Origin: MPNP01 sp965221445
GTDB lineage: Bacteria > Pseudomonadota > Alphaproteobacteria > Rhodobacterales > Rhodobacteraceae
Assembly (NCBI GenBank): GCA_965221445.1
Contig: CBDCSF010000013.1
Coordinates: 1,922,001 to 1,986,000, forward strand
Direction: 5' to 3'
DNA length: 64,000 bases
Positions within the stretch are counted from its first letter, which is position 1; each line of letters begins with the position of its first letter. The notes beneath the pieces were generated by a model. That model saw only the letters and a program-made list of their open reading frames with translations, did not search any database and was not told the DNA's origin. A program made the position numbers and the translations under genes. Shown piece after piece: positions 45,263-53,933 of the stretch.

Positions 45263-46807
45263 ATGCCAAGAAGAAGTAGAAGCGGTGGCAGATCAGCCAA
45301 TATTAGTTTGCGTAGTACTAAGATATTTGATCAAATGCCCTGGCGGCTACCCTATAACTCTGATGAACCAACCGAGCCATTGGATGAAGAAGGGGTTCAA
45401 AGGATTCATGAAACTGGACTCCAGATTATGGAGGAAATCGGGATTGATTTTTTGAATGAGGAAGCAAGATCAATTTTCAAAAAGGCGGGATGCAAGGTTG
45501 AGGACACCAATGTAAAGCTTGATCGGGAATTTGTCATGGAAATGATAAAGCACTGTCCTGAGCAATTTACCATGACACCAAGAAATCCTGAGCGCGAGCT
45601 GATTGTTGGTGGAAACTACATGTTATTTGGTTGCGTTTCGTCACCTCCCAACACATGGGACATCGAAAATGGCAAGCAGGTTGGAACACATGAATACTTC
45701 CGTAAATTTCTAAAACTCACCCATTATTTCAACTGTATTCATTTTGCCTGTGGATACCCGGTGGAACCTGTGGATATCCATCCCTCAATACGCCATCTCG
45801 AATGTTTGTATGATAAACTCACCCTCACAGACAAGGTCGCTCATGCTTATTCATTGGGTACAGAAAGGGTAGAGGATGTCATGGAAATGGTAAGAATAGC
45901 AGGAGGCCTCACACATGAGGAGTTCAACGCAAAACCCAGAATGTTTACCAATATCAATTCTACTTCACCACTAAAACATGACTGGCCCATGATGGATGGA
46001 GCCATGCGGTTGGCTAGAAGGGGCCAACCAGTGATTGTTTCTCCATTCACCTTGGCAGGTGCGATGGCACCGGTAACCATGGCTGGAGCAGTGGCATTAT
46101 CCATGGCAGAAGGATTGGCAGCCATCGCCCTGTTGGAATATATCAATCCAGGGACCCCCATTGTGTTTGGTACCTTTACTTCCAATGTTGATCTTCGTTC
46201 AGGTGCTCCGGCTTTTGGTACACCCGAATATGTTAGGGCAACACAGATGACTGGTCAAATGTGTCGCTTCTATGGACTGCCCCTGAGGGCAACCAATGCA
46301 TGTGCTGCCAATGTTCCGGATGGCCAGGCCATGTGGGAAAGTATGAATTCAATGTGGTCAGCTGTCCAGTCGCGAGTAAATATGGTCTACCATGCCGCGG
46401 GGTGGCTTGAAGGTGGCTTGATCTCCAGCCCAGAGAAATTTGTAATGGATTGTGAAACTCTTCAGCAGTTTCAAAGATATTTTGAAAAGACAGTTTACGG
46501 TACTGAGGAAAAGGATTTGGCATTTGAGGCTATCTCAGAAGTTGGTTCCAATGGACATTATTTTGGTGCCGAACATACCCAGGAAAGGTATACAACAGCT
46601 TTTTATGAACCATTTCTCAGCAACTGGCAAAATTATGAAGCTTTTGAACTTGGGGGAGGGGAATGGACTGCTGAAAGGGCCCATAAATTATACAAGAAGA
46701 TTATACAAGACTATGAAGCCCCACCCATGGACATTGCGATTAAGGAGGAACTTGCCGATTTTGTGGCTAGAAGAAAAGCTGAGGGAGGTGCTCCGACAGA
46801 TTTTTGA
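45263..46807 (+). CDS. MttB-family methyltransferase without pyrrolysine (glycine-betaine/TMA type)
   Basis: The protein has 514 residues from ATG 45263, where MPRRSRSGGRSANISL matches the usual start; an in-frame TTG at 45212 would add 17. LDEEGVQRIHETGLQIMEEIGIDFL and the TIM-barrel motifs SPFTLAGAMAPVTMAGA, EYINPGTPIVFG and GSNGHYFGAEHTQERY place it in the trimethylamine/glycine-betaine methyltransferase family. The frame has no in-frame amber codon, so it is the non-pyrrolysine branch, which in known cases demethylates betaine-like quaternary amines to a corrinoid protein. No corrinoid protein is adjacent. Confidence 0.9.
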   Translation: MPRRSRSGGRSANISLRSTKIFDQMPWRLPYNSDEPTEPLDEEGVQRIHETGLQIMEEIGIDFLNEEARSIFKKAGCKVEDTNVKLDREFVMEMIKHCPEQFTMTPRNPERELIVGGNYMLFGCVSSPPNTWDIENGKQVGTHEYFRKFLKLTHYFNCIHFACGYPVEPVDIHPSIRHLECLYDKLTLTDKVAHAYSLGTERVEDVMEMVRIAGGLTHEEFNAKPRMFTNINSTSPLKHDWPMMDGAMRLARRGQPVIVSPFTLAGAMAPVTMAGAVALSMAEGLAAIALLEYINPGTPIVFGTFTSNVDLRSGAPAFGTPEYVRATQMTGQMCRFYGLPLRATNACAANVPDGQAMWESMNSMWSAVQSRVNMVYHAAGWLEGGLISSPEKFVMDCETLQQFQRYFEKTVYGTEEKDLAFEAISEVGSNGHYFGAEHTQERYTTAFYEPFLSNWQNYEAFELGGGEWTAERAHKLYKKIIQDYEAPPMDIAIKEELADFVARRKAEGGAPTDF

Positions 46808-47026
46808 GTTCCCAGAACTGCCCTATGTATTAGGGGAATTACTTTAGGGTGTTTTCAGAAAATAGGTTGTGTAATCGTTCAATTAGCTTCAGTTTTTCAA
46901 TTTAAAACATTCCAAAATGTATTCTTTTGATTCATGATCTCACATTTTTATTGATTTTCAATCTTCTTATGAGACAATATGGTCTGACTCCAAACAATTA
47001 GTTTGAGTTGAAAAGGGAGGGATATC

Positions 47027-48409
47027 ATGGATCAAATCAACTCTGTAATCAATGCAGTTAATGCCTTCGCTTGGGGACCACCCATGTTGGGAATACTGGG
47101 AGTAACCGGTGTTCTTCTGACTTTGGGTTTGGTATTTATGCCCTGGCGAAAAGTAGGTTATGGCTTCAGGTTGCTATTCGCCAAGGATGATGGTGAAGGT
47201 GGAGAAGGTGAAGTAAAACCATTTAATGCCTTAATGACTGCCCTTTCCGCAACTGTGGGAACAGGGAATATAGCCGGTGTGGCAACAGCTATAGCTTTGG
47301 GGGGACCTGGAGCTATTTTTTATATGTGGCTGATTGCCCTTTTCGGAATGGCCACGAAATATGCTGAAGCTGTCTGTGCCGTTACTTATCGTGAGGTTGA
47401 CCAGGAAGGAAAGTATGTTGGAGGACCAATGTACTATCTTCGAAACGGTGTCGGTAAGTTTGCACCGGAATTAGGCAAGTCATTAGGATTGTTATTTGCC
47501 ATCTTTGGAGCCATAGCTGCTTTCGGGATTGGAAATGCCGTGCAGGTAAATTCCATGGCTGCCGTTTTGGAAAACAGTTTCTCGGTACCAACTTTCGTTA
47601 CAGGAATTGTTGTTGCTGCACTTGCGGGAATAGTCATCATTGGTGGTATTAAAAGAATTGGTGATGTTGCAGGTAAGTTGGTTCCAACGATGATTGTACT
47701 TTATATCGGTGCTGCTGTCATAGTAATTCTGCTGAATATAACCGAAGTTCCTGCAGCAATTGGTTTAATCTTCAAGCATGCTTTCACACCCGCCGCTGCC
47801 ACCGGAGGTTTTGCTGGAGCTGCCGTTGCAGCTGCTGTTCGTTTCGGCGTTGCAAGGGGTGTATTTTCCAATGAATCTGGCTTGGGTTCTGCTGCTATTG
47901 CTCATGCTGCTGCAAAAACCAACAACCCTGTCAGACAAGGTATAATTGCCATGTTGGGCACCTTCATCGATACTCTGATCGTTTGTACCATGACAGCTTT
48001 GGTCATTATTACTTCAGGTGCATGGATAATGGAAGTAGATGGTGGTGGACTTACAGGAGCAGTTCTTACGTCAACCGCTTTTGACATTTCCATACCGGGT
48101 GGTCAGTACATTGTAACTATTGCCCTTGCGATTTTTGCCTTTACAACCATCCTTGGATGGTCCTACTATGGAGAAAGGTGCTGGCAATACCTTTTCAGTG
48201 AGAAAAGTATTTTGATCTATCGCATTTTGTGGATTTTGGCTGCACTGACCTTTGCAAATTTAAAGGTAGATCTGGTTTGGAATCTTGCAGATACGCTCAA
48301 CGGGTTGATGGCAGTTCCAAATCTTATAGGCCTTTTATTGCTTTCACCAATGGTCTTCCAGGTAACCAGGGAGTACTTTGAAAAGGAAACGAAAAAGGGA
48401 TCAACTTGA
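47027..48409 (+). CDS. Sodium:alanine symporter (AGCS family)
   Basis: The 460-aa protein has about ten membrane spans. The AGCS signatures are ATVGTGNIAGVATAIALGGPGAIFYMW (residues ~70-97), MATKYAEAVCAVTYRE and the NESGLGSAAIAHAAAKT loop. The start has a strong GGGAGG six to nine bases upstream. It imports alanine or glycine with sodium. It is monocistronic and ends at a terminator shared with the convergent ribosomal operon. Confidence 0.92.
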   Translation: MDQINSVINAVNAFAWGPPMLGILGVTGVLLTLGLVFMPWRKVGYGFRLLFAKDDGEGGEGEVKPFNALMTALSATVGTGNIAGVATAIALGGPGAIFYMWLIALFGMATKYAEAVCAVTYREVDQEGKYVGGPMYYLRNGVGKFAPELGKSLGLLFAIFGAIAAFGIGNAVQVNSMAAVLENSFSVPTFVTGIVVAALAGIVIIGGIKRIGDVAGKLVPTMIVLYIGAAVIVILLNITEVPAAIGLIFKHAFTPAAATGGFAGAAVAAAVRFGVARGVFSNESGLGSAAIAHAAAKTNNPVRQGIIAMLGTFIDTLIVCTMTALVIITSGAWIMEVDGGGLTGAVLTSTAFDISIPGGQYIVTIALAIFAFTTILGWSYYGERCWQYLFSEKSILIYRILWILAALTFANLKVDLVWNLADTLNGLMAVPNLIGLLLLSPMVFQVTREYFEKETKKGST

Positions 48410-48460
48410 TCAATCAGCCCAAAACTGATGGCTAATTGAACAAAAACAGCGATAAAGAAC

Positions 48461-48500
48461 TGGCCCCAGGCAATATATCTTGATTGTCCGGGGCCATTTT
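48461..48500. terminator. Bidirectional rho-independent terminator between agcS-type gene and rpmE
   Basis: TGGCCCC at 48461 pairs with GGGGCCA ending near 48497. Inner G:C and CAAT/ATTG pairs extend the stem to about 12 pairs with one mismatch around a short loop. TTTTGTTGTTT follows on the plus strand. It lies between two convergent genes and probably ends both transcripts. Confidence 0.8.
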
Positions 48501-48543
48501 GTTGTTTGGTCCCATTAATTGGGAATGAATTTTCTGATGGTGA

Positions 48544-48765
48544 TTAAAACTTCAAATCGCCGAATTTTTTCTTGAATTTGGAAACTCTCCCGCCAGTGTC
48601 CATGAGGTGAGTACCTCCGCCAGTCCAGGCTGGATGGACAGTTGGGTCAATGTCCAACTGCAAGGTATCGCCCTCTGAGCCATAGGTTGATTGCATTTCC
48701 AACTCTTCACCGTTGGTCATTTTAACAGTGATTTTGTGGTAATCTGGATGAATGTCCTTTTTCAT
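48544..48765 (-). CDS. rpmE: 50S ribosomal protein L31
   Basis: The 73-aa protein MKKDIHPDYHKITVKMTNGE... has DPTVHPAWTGGGTHLMDTGGRVSKF at its C-terminus. It has no cysteine at all, so it is a zinc-free L31 as in many alphaproteobacteria. It is the last gene of the ffh-to-rpmE operon, 14 bases after rplS. Confidence 0.95.
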   Translation of the reverse strand: MKKDIHPDYHKITVKMTNGEELEMQSTYGSEGDTLQLDIDPTVHPAWTGGGTHLMDTGGRVSKFKKKFGDLKF

Positions 48766-48779
48766 TTACCAAACTCCTT

Positions 48780-49166
48780 CTATGATGTTTCCTTTTTTGG
48801 TTTGTAATTGGTTTGCTCAGCTATCCTTGCTGCCTTACCTCTACGATTTCTCAAATAATAAAGTTTTGCTCGCCGGACCTTGCCCCGACGGACGACAGTA
48901 ATCGAGTCAATGTTTTTCGAGTGGAGAGGGAATACTCTTTCTACACCTTCCCCAAAGGAAATTTTCCTAACTGTAAATGTGCCATCTATACCACTTCCAC
49001 CTTTTCGGGCAATACAAACACCTTCATAGTTCTGTACACGAGTCCTTGTACCTTCAGTAACCTTAAAGCCAACTCTTACCGTATCACCCGCTTTAAAATC
49101 AGGAATGTTCTTATTCTGCTTAAGGGTTTCCAATTGCCGGTCATTAAATTTTGCAATCAAATCCAT
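48780..49166 (-). CDS. rplS: 50S ribosomal protein L19
   Basis: The 128-aa protein has GDTVRVGFKVTEGTRTRVQNYEGVC, FTVRKISFGEGVERVFPLHSKNID and a basic RRGKVRRAKLYYLRNRRGKAARI end, all typical of L19, which sits at the 30S-50S interface. It follows trmD by 50 bases in the usual proteobacterial order. Confidence 0.97.
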   Translation of the reverse strand: MDLIAKFNDRQLETLKQNKNIPDFKAGDTVRVGFKVTEGTRTRVQNYEGVCIARKGGSGIDGTFTVRKISFGEGVERVFPLHSKNIDSITVVRRGKVRRAKLYYLRNRRGKAARIAEQTNYKPKKETS

Positions 49167-49216
49167 GGTCTTTTCCTTCCAGATTGTTCTTAATTCTTGG
49201 TTATTCCAAATAAATT

Positions 49217-49936
49217 CTAAATTTCGCTCTCGGTCTTTTGCTCACAGTATTTGTGCCAAAGGTCCGGTCTTCTTAATTTTGTAATTTCTTCAGCTTTTGA
49301 TTTTCTCCATCGAGATATGTTTTCATGGTGCCCTGTTAACAGAACATTGGGTACTGAAAGCCCGTTCCAAATCCTTGGCCGGGTGTAATGAGGATGCTCC
49401 AGTAATCCACAATAAAAGGATTCATTTTCGGTTGATTCAAAATTTCCCAGAACATTGGGTATAAGTCTCACAGTCGCTTCAATCAAGGCCTGTGCTGCAA
49501 TTTCTCCGCCGGAAAGAACAAAATCACCCATGGAAATCTCCATAGCACCTGTTGCCTGAAAAAACCTTTCATCTACACCTTCATATCGACCACATATCAG
49601 TGTTATCCCCTTACAGGTTGACCATTGTTGTGCTGTCTTCTGGTCAAATAACTTCCCTCTCGGGGACAAAAATGCCACAGGCCATGAATCTGTATCCACC
49701 CCGACCGTGTCCTGTGCAGCCTGAAGGGCAGATGTCAGTACATCGGGTTTTATTATCATGCCTGGACCGCCCCCTATCGGCGTGTCATCAACAGCTCTGT
49801 GTATACCCTGTCCAAACTCTCTCAAATTAACAGTTTCCAGTTGCCAGGTTTTATTCAGTGCTTTCCCGACAAGAGAACTCCCCAATACTCCAGGGAATAC
49901 CTCTGGAAATAGTGTGATAACCTTGGCTGTCCACAT
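49217..49936 (-). CDS. trmD: tRNA (guanine(37)-N1)-methyltransferase TrmD
   Basis: The protein has 239 residues from ATG 49936 (MWTAKVITLFPEVFPGVLG); a TTG at 49942 has a better-spaced GAGG and would add two. The SPOUT knot motifs LICGRYEGVDERF and ISMGDFVLSGGEIAA and the C-terminal LLEHPHYTRP are intact. It makes m1G37 in tRNA and prevents frameshifting. It lies between rimM and rplS. Confidence 0.96.
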   Translation of the reverse strand: MWTAKVITLFPEVFPGVLGSSLVGKALNKTWQLETVNLREFGQGIHRAVDDTPIGGGPGMIIKPDVLTSALQAAQDTVGVDTDSWPVAFLSPRGKLFDQKTAQQWSTCKGITLICGRYEGVDERFFQATGAMEISMGDFVLSGGEIAAQALIEATVRLIPNVLGNFESTENESFYCGLLEHPHYTRPRIWNGLSVPNVLLTGHHENISRWRKSKAEEITKLRRPDLWHKYCEQKTESEI

Positions 49937-50010
49937 AACCAAATCACCCTCGTGATCTAAATTTATGGGTGCCAGAAAGATAGGCTATTCTGGTTTCGGC
50001 CATAATGATA

Positions 50011-50553
50011 TCAAAGGTAGTGTGGGACATTATCAACAACCAAATAGCCTGATGGAATCTCAACCCTAAGAACATTGTCCTTGGTAAAAGGGATTAGAAC
50101 CTTGTTTCCAGATTCTTCCAGATGCAATTCCATCAAATCGCCGGCACCGAAATTGTTCATGGAAATTACCGTTCCAATGAATTTTCCTTCAGAATCCAGA
50201 GCCCTTAAATTCTGCAAATCAGAGTAGTAGTATTCATTTTCTTCCAAAGAAGGAAACTCATCACGGTTGGCATACAGTTTCGTACCCTTCAATCGGGCCG
50301 CATCCTCACGAGACCTGATTCCCTCCAACACAGCTAAGAAATCTTCTCCTGTACCAGTCAGTCGTTCAATCTTGAAGAATTTATTACCACTTTCGGAATA
50401 GAGGCACGAAAAAGCCTCTATGTTTCCAGGATCCAGGCAAAAACTTCGTAATTTAATTTTACCTCCCGTGCCATAGGGTTTCCCCAATATACCAACCCAA
50501 ACAAGTTGAGGGCTTTTACTGGTGCAAGATACTGAGCTTTGGATATCCAACAT
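50011..50553 (-). CDS. rimM: Ribosome maturation factor RimM
   Basis: The 180-aa protein has the N-terminal RimM barrel VGILGKPYGTGGKIKLRSF and the PRC-barrel part EYYYSDLQNLRAL...IGTVISMNNFGAGDLMEL. It assists 30S head assembly with S19. It lies between rpsP and trmD; the spacing of 45 bases to rpsP is normal for this operon. Confidence 0.95.
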   Translation of the reverse strand: MLDIQSSVSCTSKSPQLVWVGILGKPYGTGGKIKLRSFCLDPGNIEAFSCLYSESGNKFFKIERLTGTGEDFLAVLEGIRSREDAARLKGTKLYANRDEFPSLEENEYYYSDLQNLRALDSEGKFIGTVISMNNFGAGDLMELHLEESGNKVLIPFTKDNVLRVEIPSGYLVVDNVPHYL

Positions 50554-50598
50554 CGCCTAAAACCAAAATTCCGTGAATACCAATTCACCTGCTAGACG

Positions 50599-50919
50599 TT
50601 ATGAGGTAGCAGGTTCTTGTGATTGTTTCCTTGGAATAGCCTTTTGGGGGTTGTTTCTTTGTTTTGGTTCCAGTACCCCCTTTGCTTCAAGAAAACGGCT
50701 GATTCTATCAGTCGGGATGGCACCTAGACCAATCCAATGTTGAATACGTTCTACATCCATTTTAACACGATTTGGATCGTCTTTTTCCAGAAGAGGATTA
50801 TAGGTTCCCAGTTTTTCAATGAAACGCCCATCTCTGGGCATTCTGGAATCTGCAGCAACGATACTGTAAAACGGTCGTTTTTTTGACCCTCTACGTGTCA
50901 ACCGAATTTTCATGGCCAT
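50599..50919 (-). CDS. rpsP: 30S ribosomal protein S16
   Basis: The 106-aa protein has MKIRLTRRGSKKRPFYSIVAADSRMPRDGRFIEKLGTYNP at its start and a short Gln/Pro-rich tail. It matches S16 along the conserved 80 residues. It is preceded 12 bases earlier by the chorismate mutase gene, and the motif AAGGAGAT sits just upstream of its start. Confidence 0.97.
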   Translation of the reverse strand: MAMKIRLTRRGSKKRPFYSIVAADSRMPRDGRFIEKLGTYNPLLEKDDPNRVKMDVERIQHWIGLGAIPTDRISRFLEAKGVLEPKQRNNPQKAIPRKQSQEPATS

Positions 50920-50931
50920 AAAAGTATCTCC

Positions 50932-51243
50932 TTATTTTGACTTAGCACTATTGTTTTTACGGTGAATATGATGGTGATGGATGACTTCCCTAATGATAAA
51001 ATTTATGTATTTTTTGGCGAATTCGGGGTTTAGTCCAGCACATTTTGAAAGCTTTTCAATTCGTTCAATCTGCCTTTTTTCACGTTCGGGATCAGAGGGT
51101 GGCAGATTGTTTTTGGCTTTTAGAATACCCACCTCCTGGGTCAACTTGAATCGTTCCCCAAGAGTATAAACCAGAATGGCATCCAAACGGTCGATCGATT
51201 CCCTGTGGTTTTTAAGTATTTTTTCTGCTTGATCCTCTTGCAT
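50932..51243 (-). CDS. Chorismate mutase, AroQ class
   Basis: The protein has 103 residues from ATG 51243 (MQEDQAEKILKNHRESIDRLDAIL); ATG 51252 and TTG 51261 are alternatives. The helical pattern RxSIDRLDxxLVxxLxERFxLTQxVGxLKAxxxLPPSDPxRExxQ is the AroQ fold, with Arg, Lys and Gln active-site positions kept. It converts chorismate to prephenate. Its location between ffh and rpsP is a characteristic alphaproteobacterial arrangement. The C-terminus is His/Lys-rich. Confidence 0.92.
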   Translation of the reverse strand: MQEDQAEKILKNHRESIDRLDAILVYTLGERFKLTQEVGILKAKNNLPPSDPEREKRQIERIEKLSKCAGLNPEFAKKYINFIIREVIHHHHIHRKNNSAKSK

Positions 51244-51290
51244 GATGAACATCCAACCCAAATTTTCGTAAAAACCCTGCTCCTGAAAAA

Positions 51291-52745
51291 TTAACGAAAG
51301 CCACGTCTTGAAGGAGGCCCTGCAAAACCCGGAGCGTTTCCAAACTGTCTCATTATGTCCGGGGTAAGGTTACCCAAATCTGGTAAACTATCTTCGCTAG
51401 TACCTCCTGGGTTACTTTTTAAAGCACGCATCATTTCTTTCACTTTTCCACTTTTGGAAAGCTTTTTACCTAGCATTGCAGTACTTTGATGTGCCTTGAG
51501 AAGATAATTTACATCTGAGACCCGAAGTCCGGCACCAGCTGCAATCCTCTTTTTTCTGCTTGCTTGAATGATTTTGGGATTAGCTCTTTCTTTACGTGTC
51601 ATGGAATCAATTAAGGCAATGTTTTTTTTGAATAAATCTTCATTTTGTCCCATCTTGGCAATTTTTTGCCCCATACCCGGAAACATTGATGTAATGCCTT
51701 GTAATCCTCCCATTTTTCCCACGGAAAGGTATTGTTCCCTGAGATCATTCATATTAAGCCTTCCAGATACAAATCTACGGGCTGAGCGTTCCAATTTTTC
51801 TTCTTCAAAAACCTGTGTGGCCTTTTCCACAAGGCTTACAATATCCCCCATTCCCAATATTCTACCGGCAATTCTCTGAGGGTCGAAAACTGAAAAATCT
51901 TCGAGTTTCTCACCGGTTCCGATAAACTTGATTGGTTTCTTGGTAATAGCCCTCATACTGAAAGCAGCACCACCTCGGCCGTCCCCTTCCATTCGGGTTA
52001 GAACAACTCCACTAACGCCAATTTGGGTGTCGAATTCCCTGGCAATGTTCACGGCATCTTGTCCAGTTAATCCATCTACTACCAGGAGGGTTTCTCTCGG
52101 ATTGGATATGTTTCTGACAGAAACCACTTCATCCATTAGGTCGTTATCTACATGTAGGCGGCCAGCGGTATCCAGTAAAACAACATCAAAACCATTGGTT
52201 TTGGCTGTAAAGGTAGCCCTCGAAGCAATCTCTGAGGCATTCTGGTTCGGGATTATGGGGAGTGTCTCAATTTCGGCCTGCTCACCCAGAATAGCGAGTT
52301 GCTCCATTGCCGCAGGTCTTCTCGTATCAAGAGAAGCCATAAGAACTTTCTTTTTCTGAGTGTCCTTGAGATGTTTGGCCAATTTCGCTGTTGAGGTTGT
52401 TTTACCCGAGCCCTGGAGACCAACAACCAGAACTTTTGCTGGTGGGGAACTAATGTTAATTTCGGTATCCTCGGTCTCATCACCCGATAATACCTTAACC
52501 AACTCATCATGAACGATCTTGACAACAAGTTGGCCAGGAGTGATTGAACCCAAAACTGCCTGACCTGTGGCCTTTTTCTGAACAGACCGCATGAATGACT
52601 TAACCACTGGAAGGGATACATCTGCTTCCAACAGAGAAATACGGATTTCTCTCAGGGCACTGGTTACATCCTGTTCGCTCAGGGTTCCTTTTTTATTGAG
52701 GTTCTGAAAAACAGATGAGAAACTATCGGATAATGTCTCAAACAT
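51291..52745 (-). CDS. ffh: Signal recognition particle protein Ffh
   Basis: The 484-aa GTPase has an N domain, then the G domain with GLQGSGKTTSTAKLAKHL (~109-126), DTRRPAAMEQL and DTAGRLHVDNDLMDE. The methionine-rich M domain contains GLQGITSMFPGMGQKIAKMGQ and RKKRIAAGAGLRVSDVN. It binds 4.5S RNA and signal peptides for co-translational membrane targeting. It is the first gene of the seven-gene operon. A strong hairpin lies in its leader. Confidence 0.97.
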   Translation of the reverse strand: MFETLSDSFSSVFQNLNKKGTLSEQDVTSALREIRISLLEADVSLPVVKSFMRSVQKKATGQAVLGSITPGQLVVKIVHDELVKVLSGDETEDTEINISSPPAKVLVVGLQGSGKTTSTAKLAKHLKDTQKKKVLMASLDTRRPAAMEQLAILGEQAEIETLPIIPNQNASEIASRATFTAKTNGFDVVLLDTAGRLHVDNDLMDEVVSVRNISNPRETLLVVDGLTGQDAVNIAREFDTQIGVSGVVLTRMEGDGRGGAAFSMRAITKKPIKFIGTGEKLEDFSVFDPQRIAGRILGMGDIVSLVEKATQVFEEEKLERSARRFVSGRLNMNDLREQYLSVGKMGGLQGITSMFPGMGQKIAKMGQNEDLFKKNIALIDSMTRKERANPKIIQASRKKRIAAGAGLRVSDVNYLLKAHQSTAMLGKKLSKSGKVKEMMRALKSNPGGTSEDSLPDLGNLTPDIMRQFGNAPGFAGPPSRRGFR

Positions 52746-52802
52746 TGGAAAAAACCATTCTTAATTTAGTATCTAGCCCAAAATTTCTTACAACGACTAT
52801 TG

Positions 52803-52831
52803 CATCCGCGGGCGACACTCGCTGACGGATG
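52803..52831. other. Strong hairpin in the leader upstream of ffh
   Basis: CATCCG at 52803-52808 pairs with CGGATG at 52826-52831, and GCGA at 52812-52815 pairs with TCGC at 52819-52822 around a CAC loop. It sits about 60 bases upstream of the ffh start. No T-run follows on the minus strand, so it is not a normal terminator for that direction. It may be a structured leader or part of a small RNA. Confidence 0.5.
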
Positions 52832-53033
52832 GCGATTCTAGATTTTACCTCGAACCGAAAAACTACAACTACTGAGGTATTGTCCATATATAGGAACGAT
52901 CAAAAATAAAATCAAACCCTAATAAGCCAATTTTAAAGGGCGTTACTGTTTTTGATATTCGGCAGGGGGTAATTGTAGTTAGAATCACCACTTTGTGATG
53001 AATTTGGTTGTTACTTGATCGGGATAGAACTTG

Positions 53034-53933
53034 ATGATTAATTTTACAGAGCAATCCAAGGGGCATATTTTTATGCTAGCCTTTTCATTTGGGATTGCTG
53101 GCTCGTTCAGTCTAGGTGGGATGGTCGCCAATCTAATTGATCCTTTTTCCCTAACTGCTTCAAGATTCTTTTTGGCCTCAATCCTCATTGGATTGATTGT
53201 CTATTTCGGCACAAATCTAAAAAGAGAATACATTCTGGGGGCATGGCGTTATTTTGTCGCTGGTGGACTTATGGCAATTTATTTTGTCCTGATGTTTATA
53301 GCCTTACAAACAACTTCTGCCGTTTCAACAAGTACCGTATTTACTCTAACACCCTTGCTTTCGGGATTATTTGGCTGGATCCTTCTTAGACAAAGAATGA
53401 CCAAAAGGATGGCATTTGCCTTGGGTGTAGGAGCCATAGGAGCTGTTTGGGTTATCTTCAGAGCAGACATCAATGCCATTATTCAGTTCCGGGTGGGACA
53501 AGGTGAGATAATTTTTTTCTTCGGATGTCTCGCCCATGCGTTTTACACTCCCTTTCTGCGATATGCCAACCGAGGTGAACCACCTCAGGTATTTGTACTG
53601 GGTATGGTTACGACCGGGACGTTGTTTCTCTTGATATTCGGGTGGGGAGATATTAGGGCAACCGATTGGACAGATTTACCTTCAATTGTCTGGGTTACAA
53701 TAATTTACATTACCCTGATTGCTACCATTCTGACATTCTTTGCCGTCAGCTATGCATCCATGCGTCTACCTTCAGCCAAAGTAATGGCTTACACCTATCT
53801 GACTCCTAGCTGGGTGATTCTTTGGGAATTCGCACTAGGTAGGGGCTTACCCTCGCTTCCGATATTGCTTGGAGTAGCAACGACAATTATTGCTTTGTTA
53901 TTGTTACTCAGAAATGATCATGAATCGGATTGA
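53034..53933 (+). CDS. EamA/DMT-family transporter
   Basis: The 299-aa protein (ATG 53034) has ten membrane spans in two EamA repeats. AFSFGIAGSFSLGGMVANLIDPFSLTASRFFLAS opens the first repeat and GEIIFFFGCLAHAFYTPFLRYANR the second. TSAVSTSTVFTLTPLLSGLFGWILLRQRM is the typical end of repeat one. Such proteins export or import metabolites; the substrate is unknown. Its 3' end overlaps the convergent argF gene by 16 bases. Confidence 0.9.
   Translation: MINFTEQSKGHIFMLAFSFGIAGSFSLGGMVANLIDPFSLTASRFFLASILIGLIVYFGTNLKREYILGAWRYFVAGGLMAIYFVLMFIALQTTSAVSTSTVFTLTPLLSGLFGWILLRQRMTKRMAFALGVGAIGAVWVIFRADINAIIQFRVGQGEIIFFFGCLAHAFYTPFLRYANRGEPPQVFVLGMVTTGTLFLLIFGWGDIRATDWTDLPSIVWVTIIYITLIATILTFFAVSYASMRLPSAKVMAYTYLTPSWVILWEFALGRGLPSLPILLGVATTIIALLLLLRNDHESD

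Noticed and set aside
46233..46523. Minus-strand frame inside the MttB-family gene
   Set aside because: It lies fully antisense to a well conserved coding region.
45263..46807. Pyrrolysine-containing trimethylamine methyltransferase
   Set aside because: The frame is open with no in-frame TAG, so there is no pyrrolysine codon.
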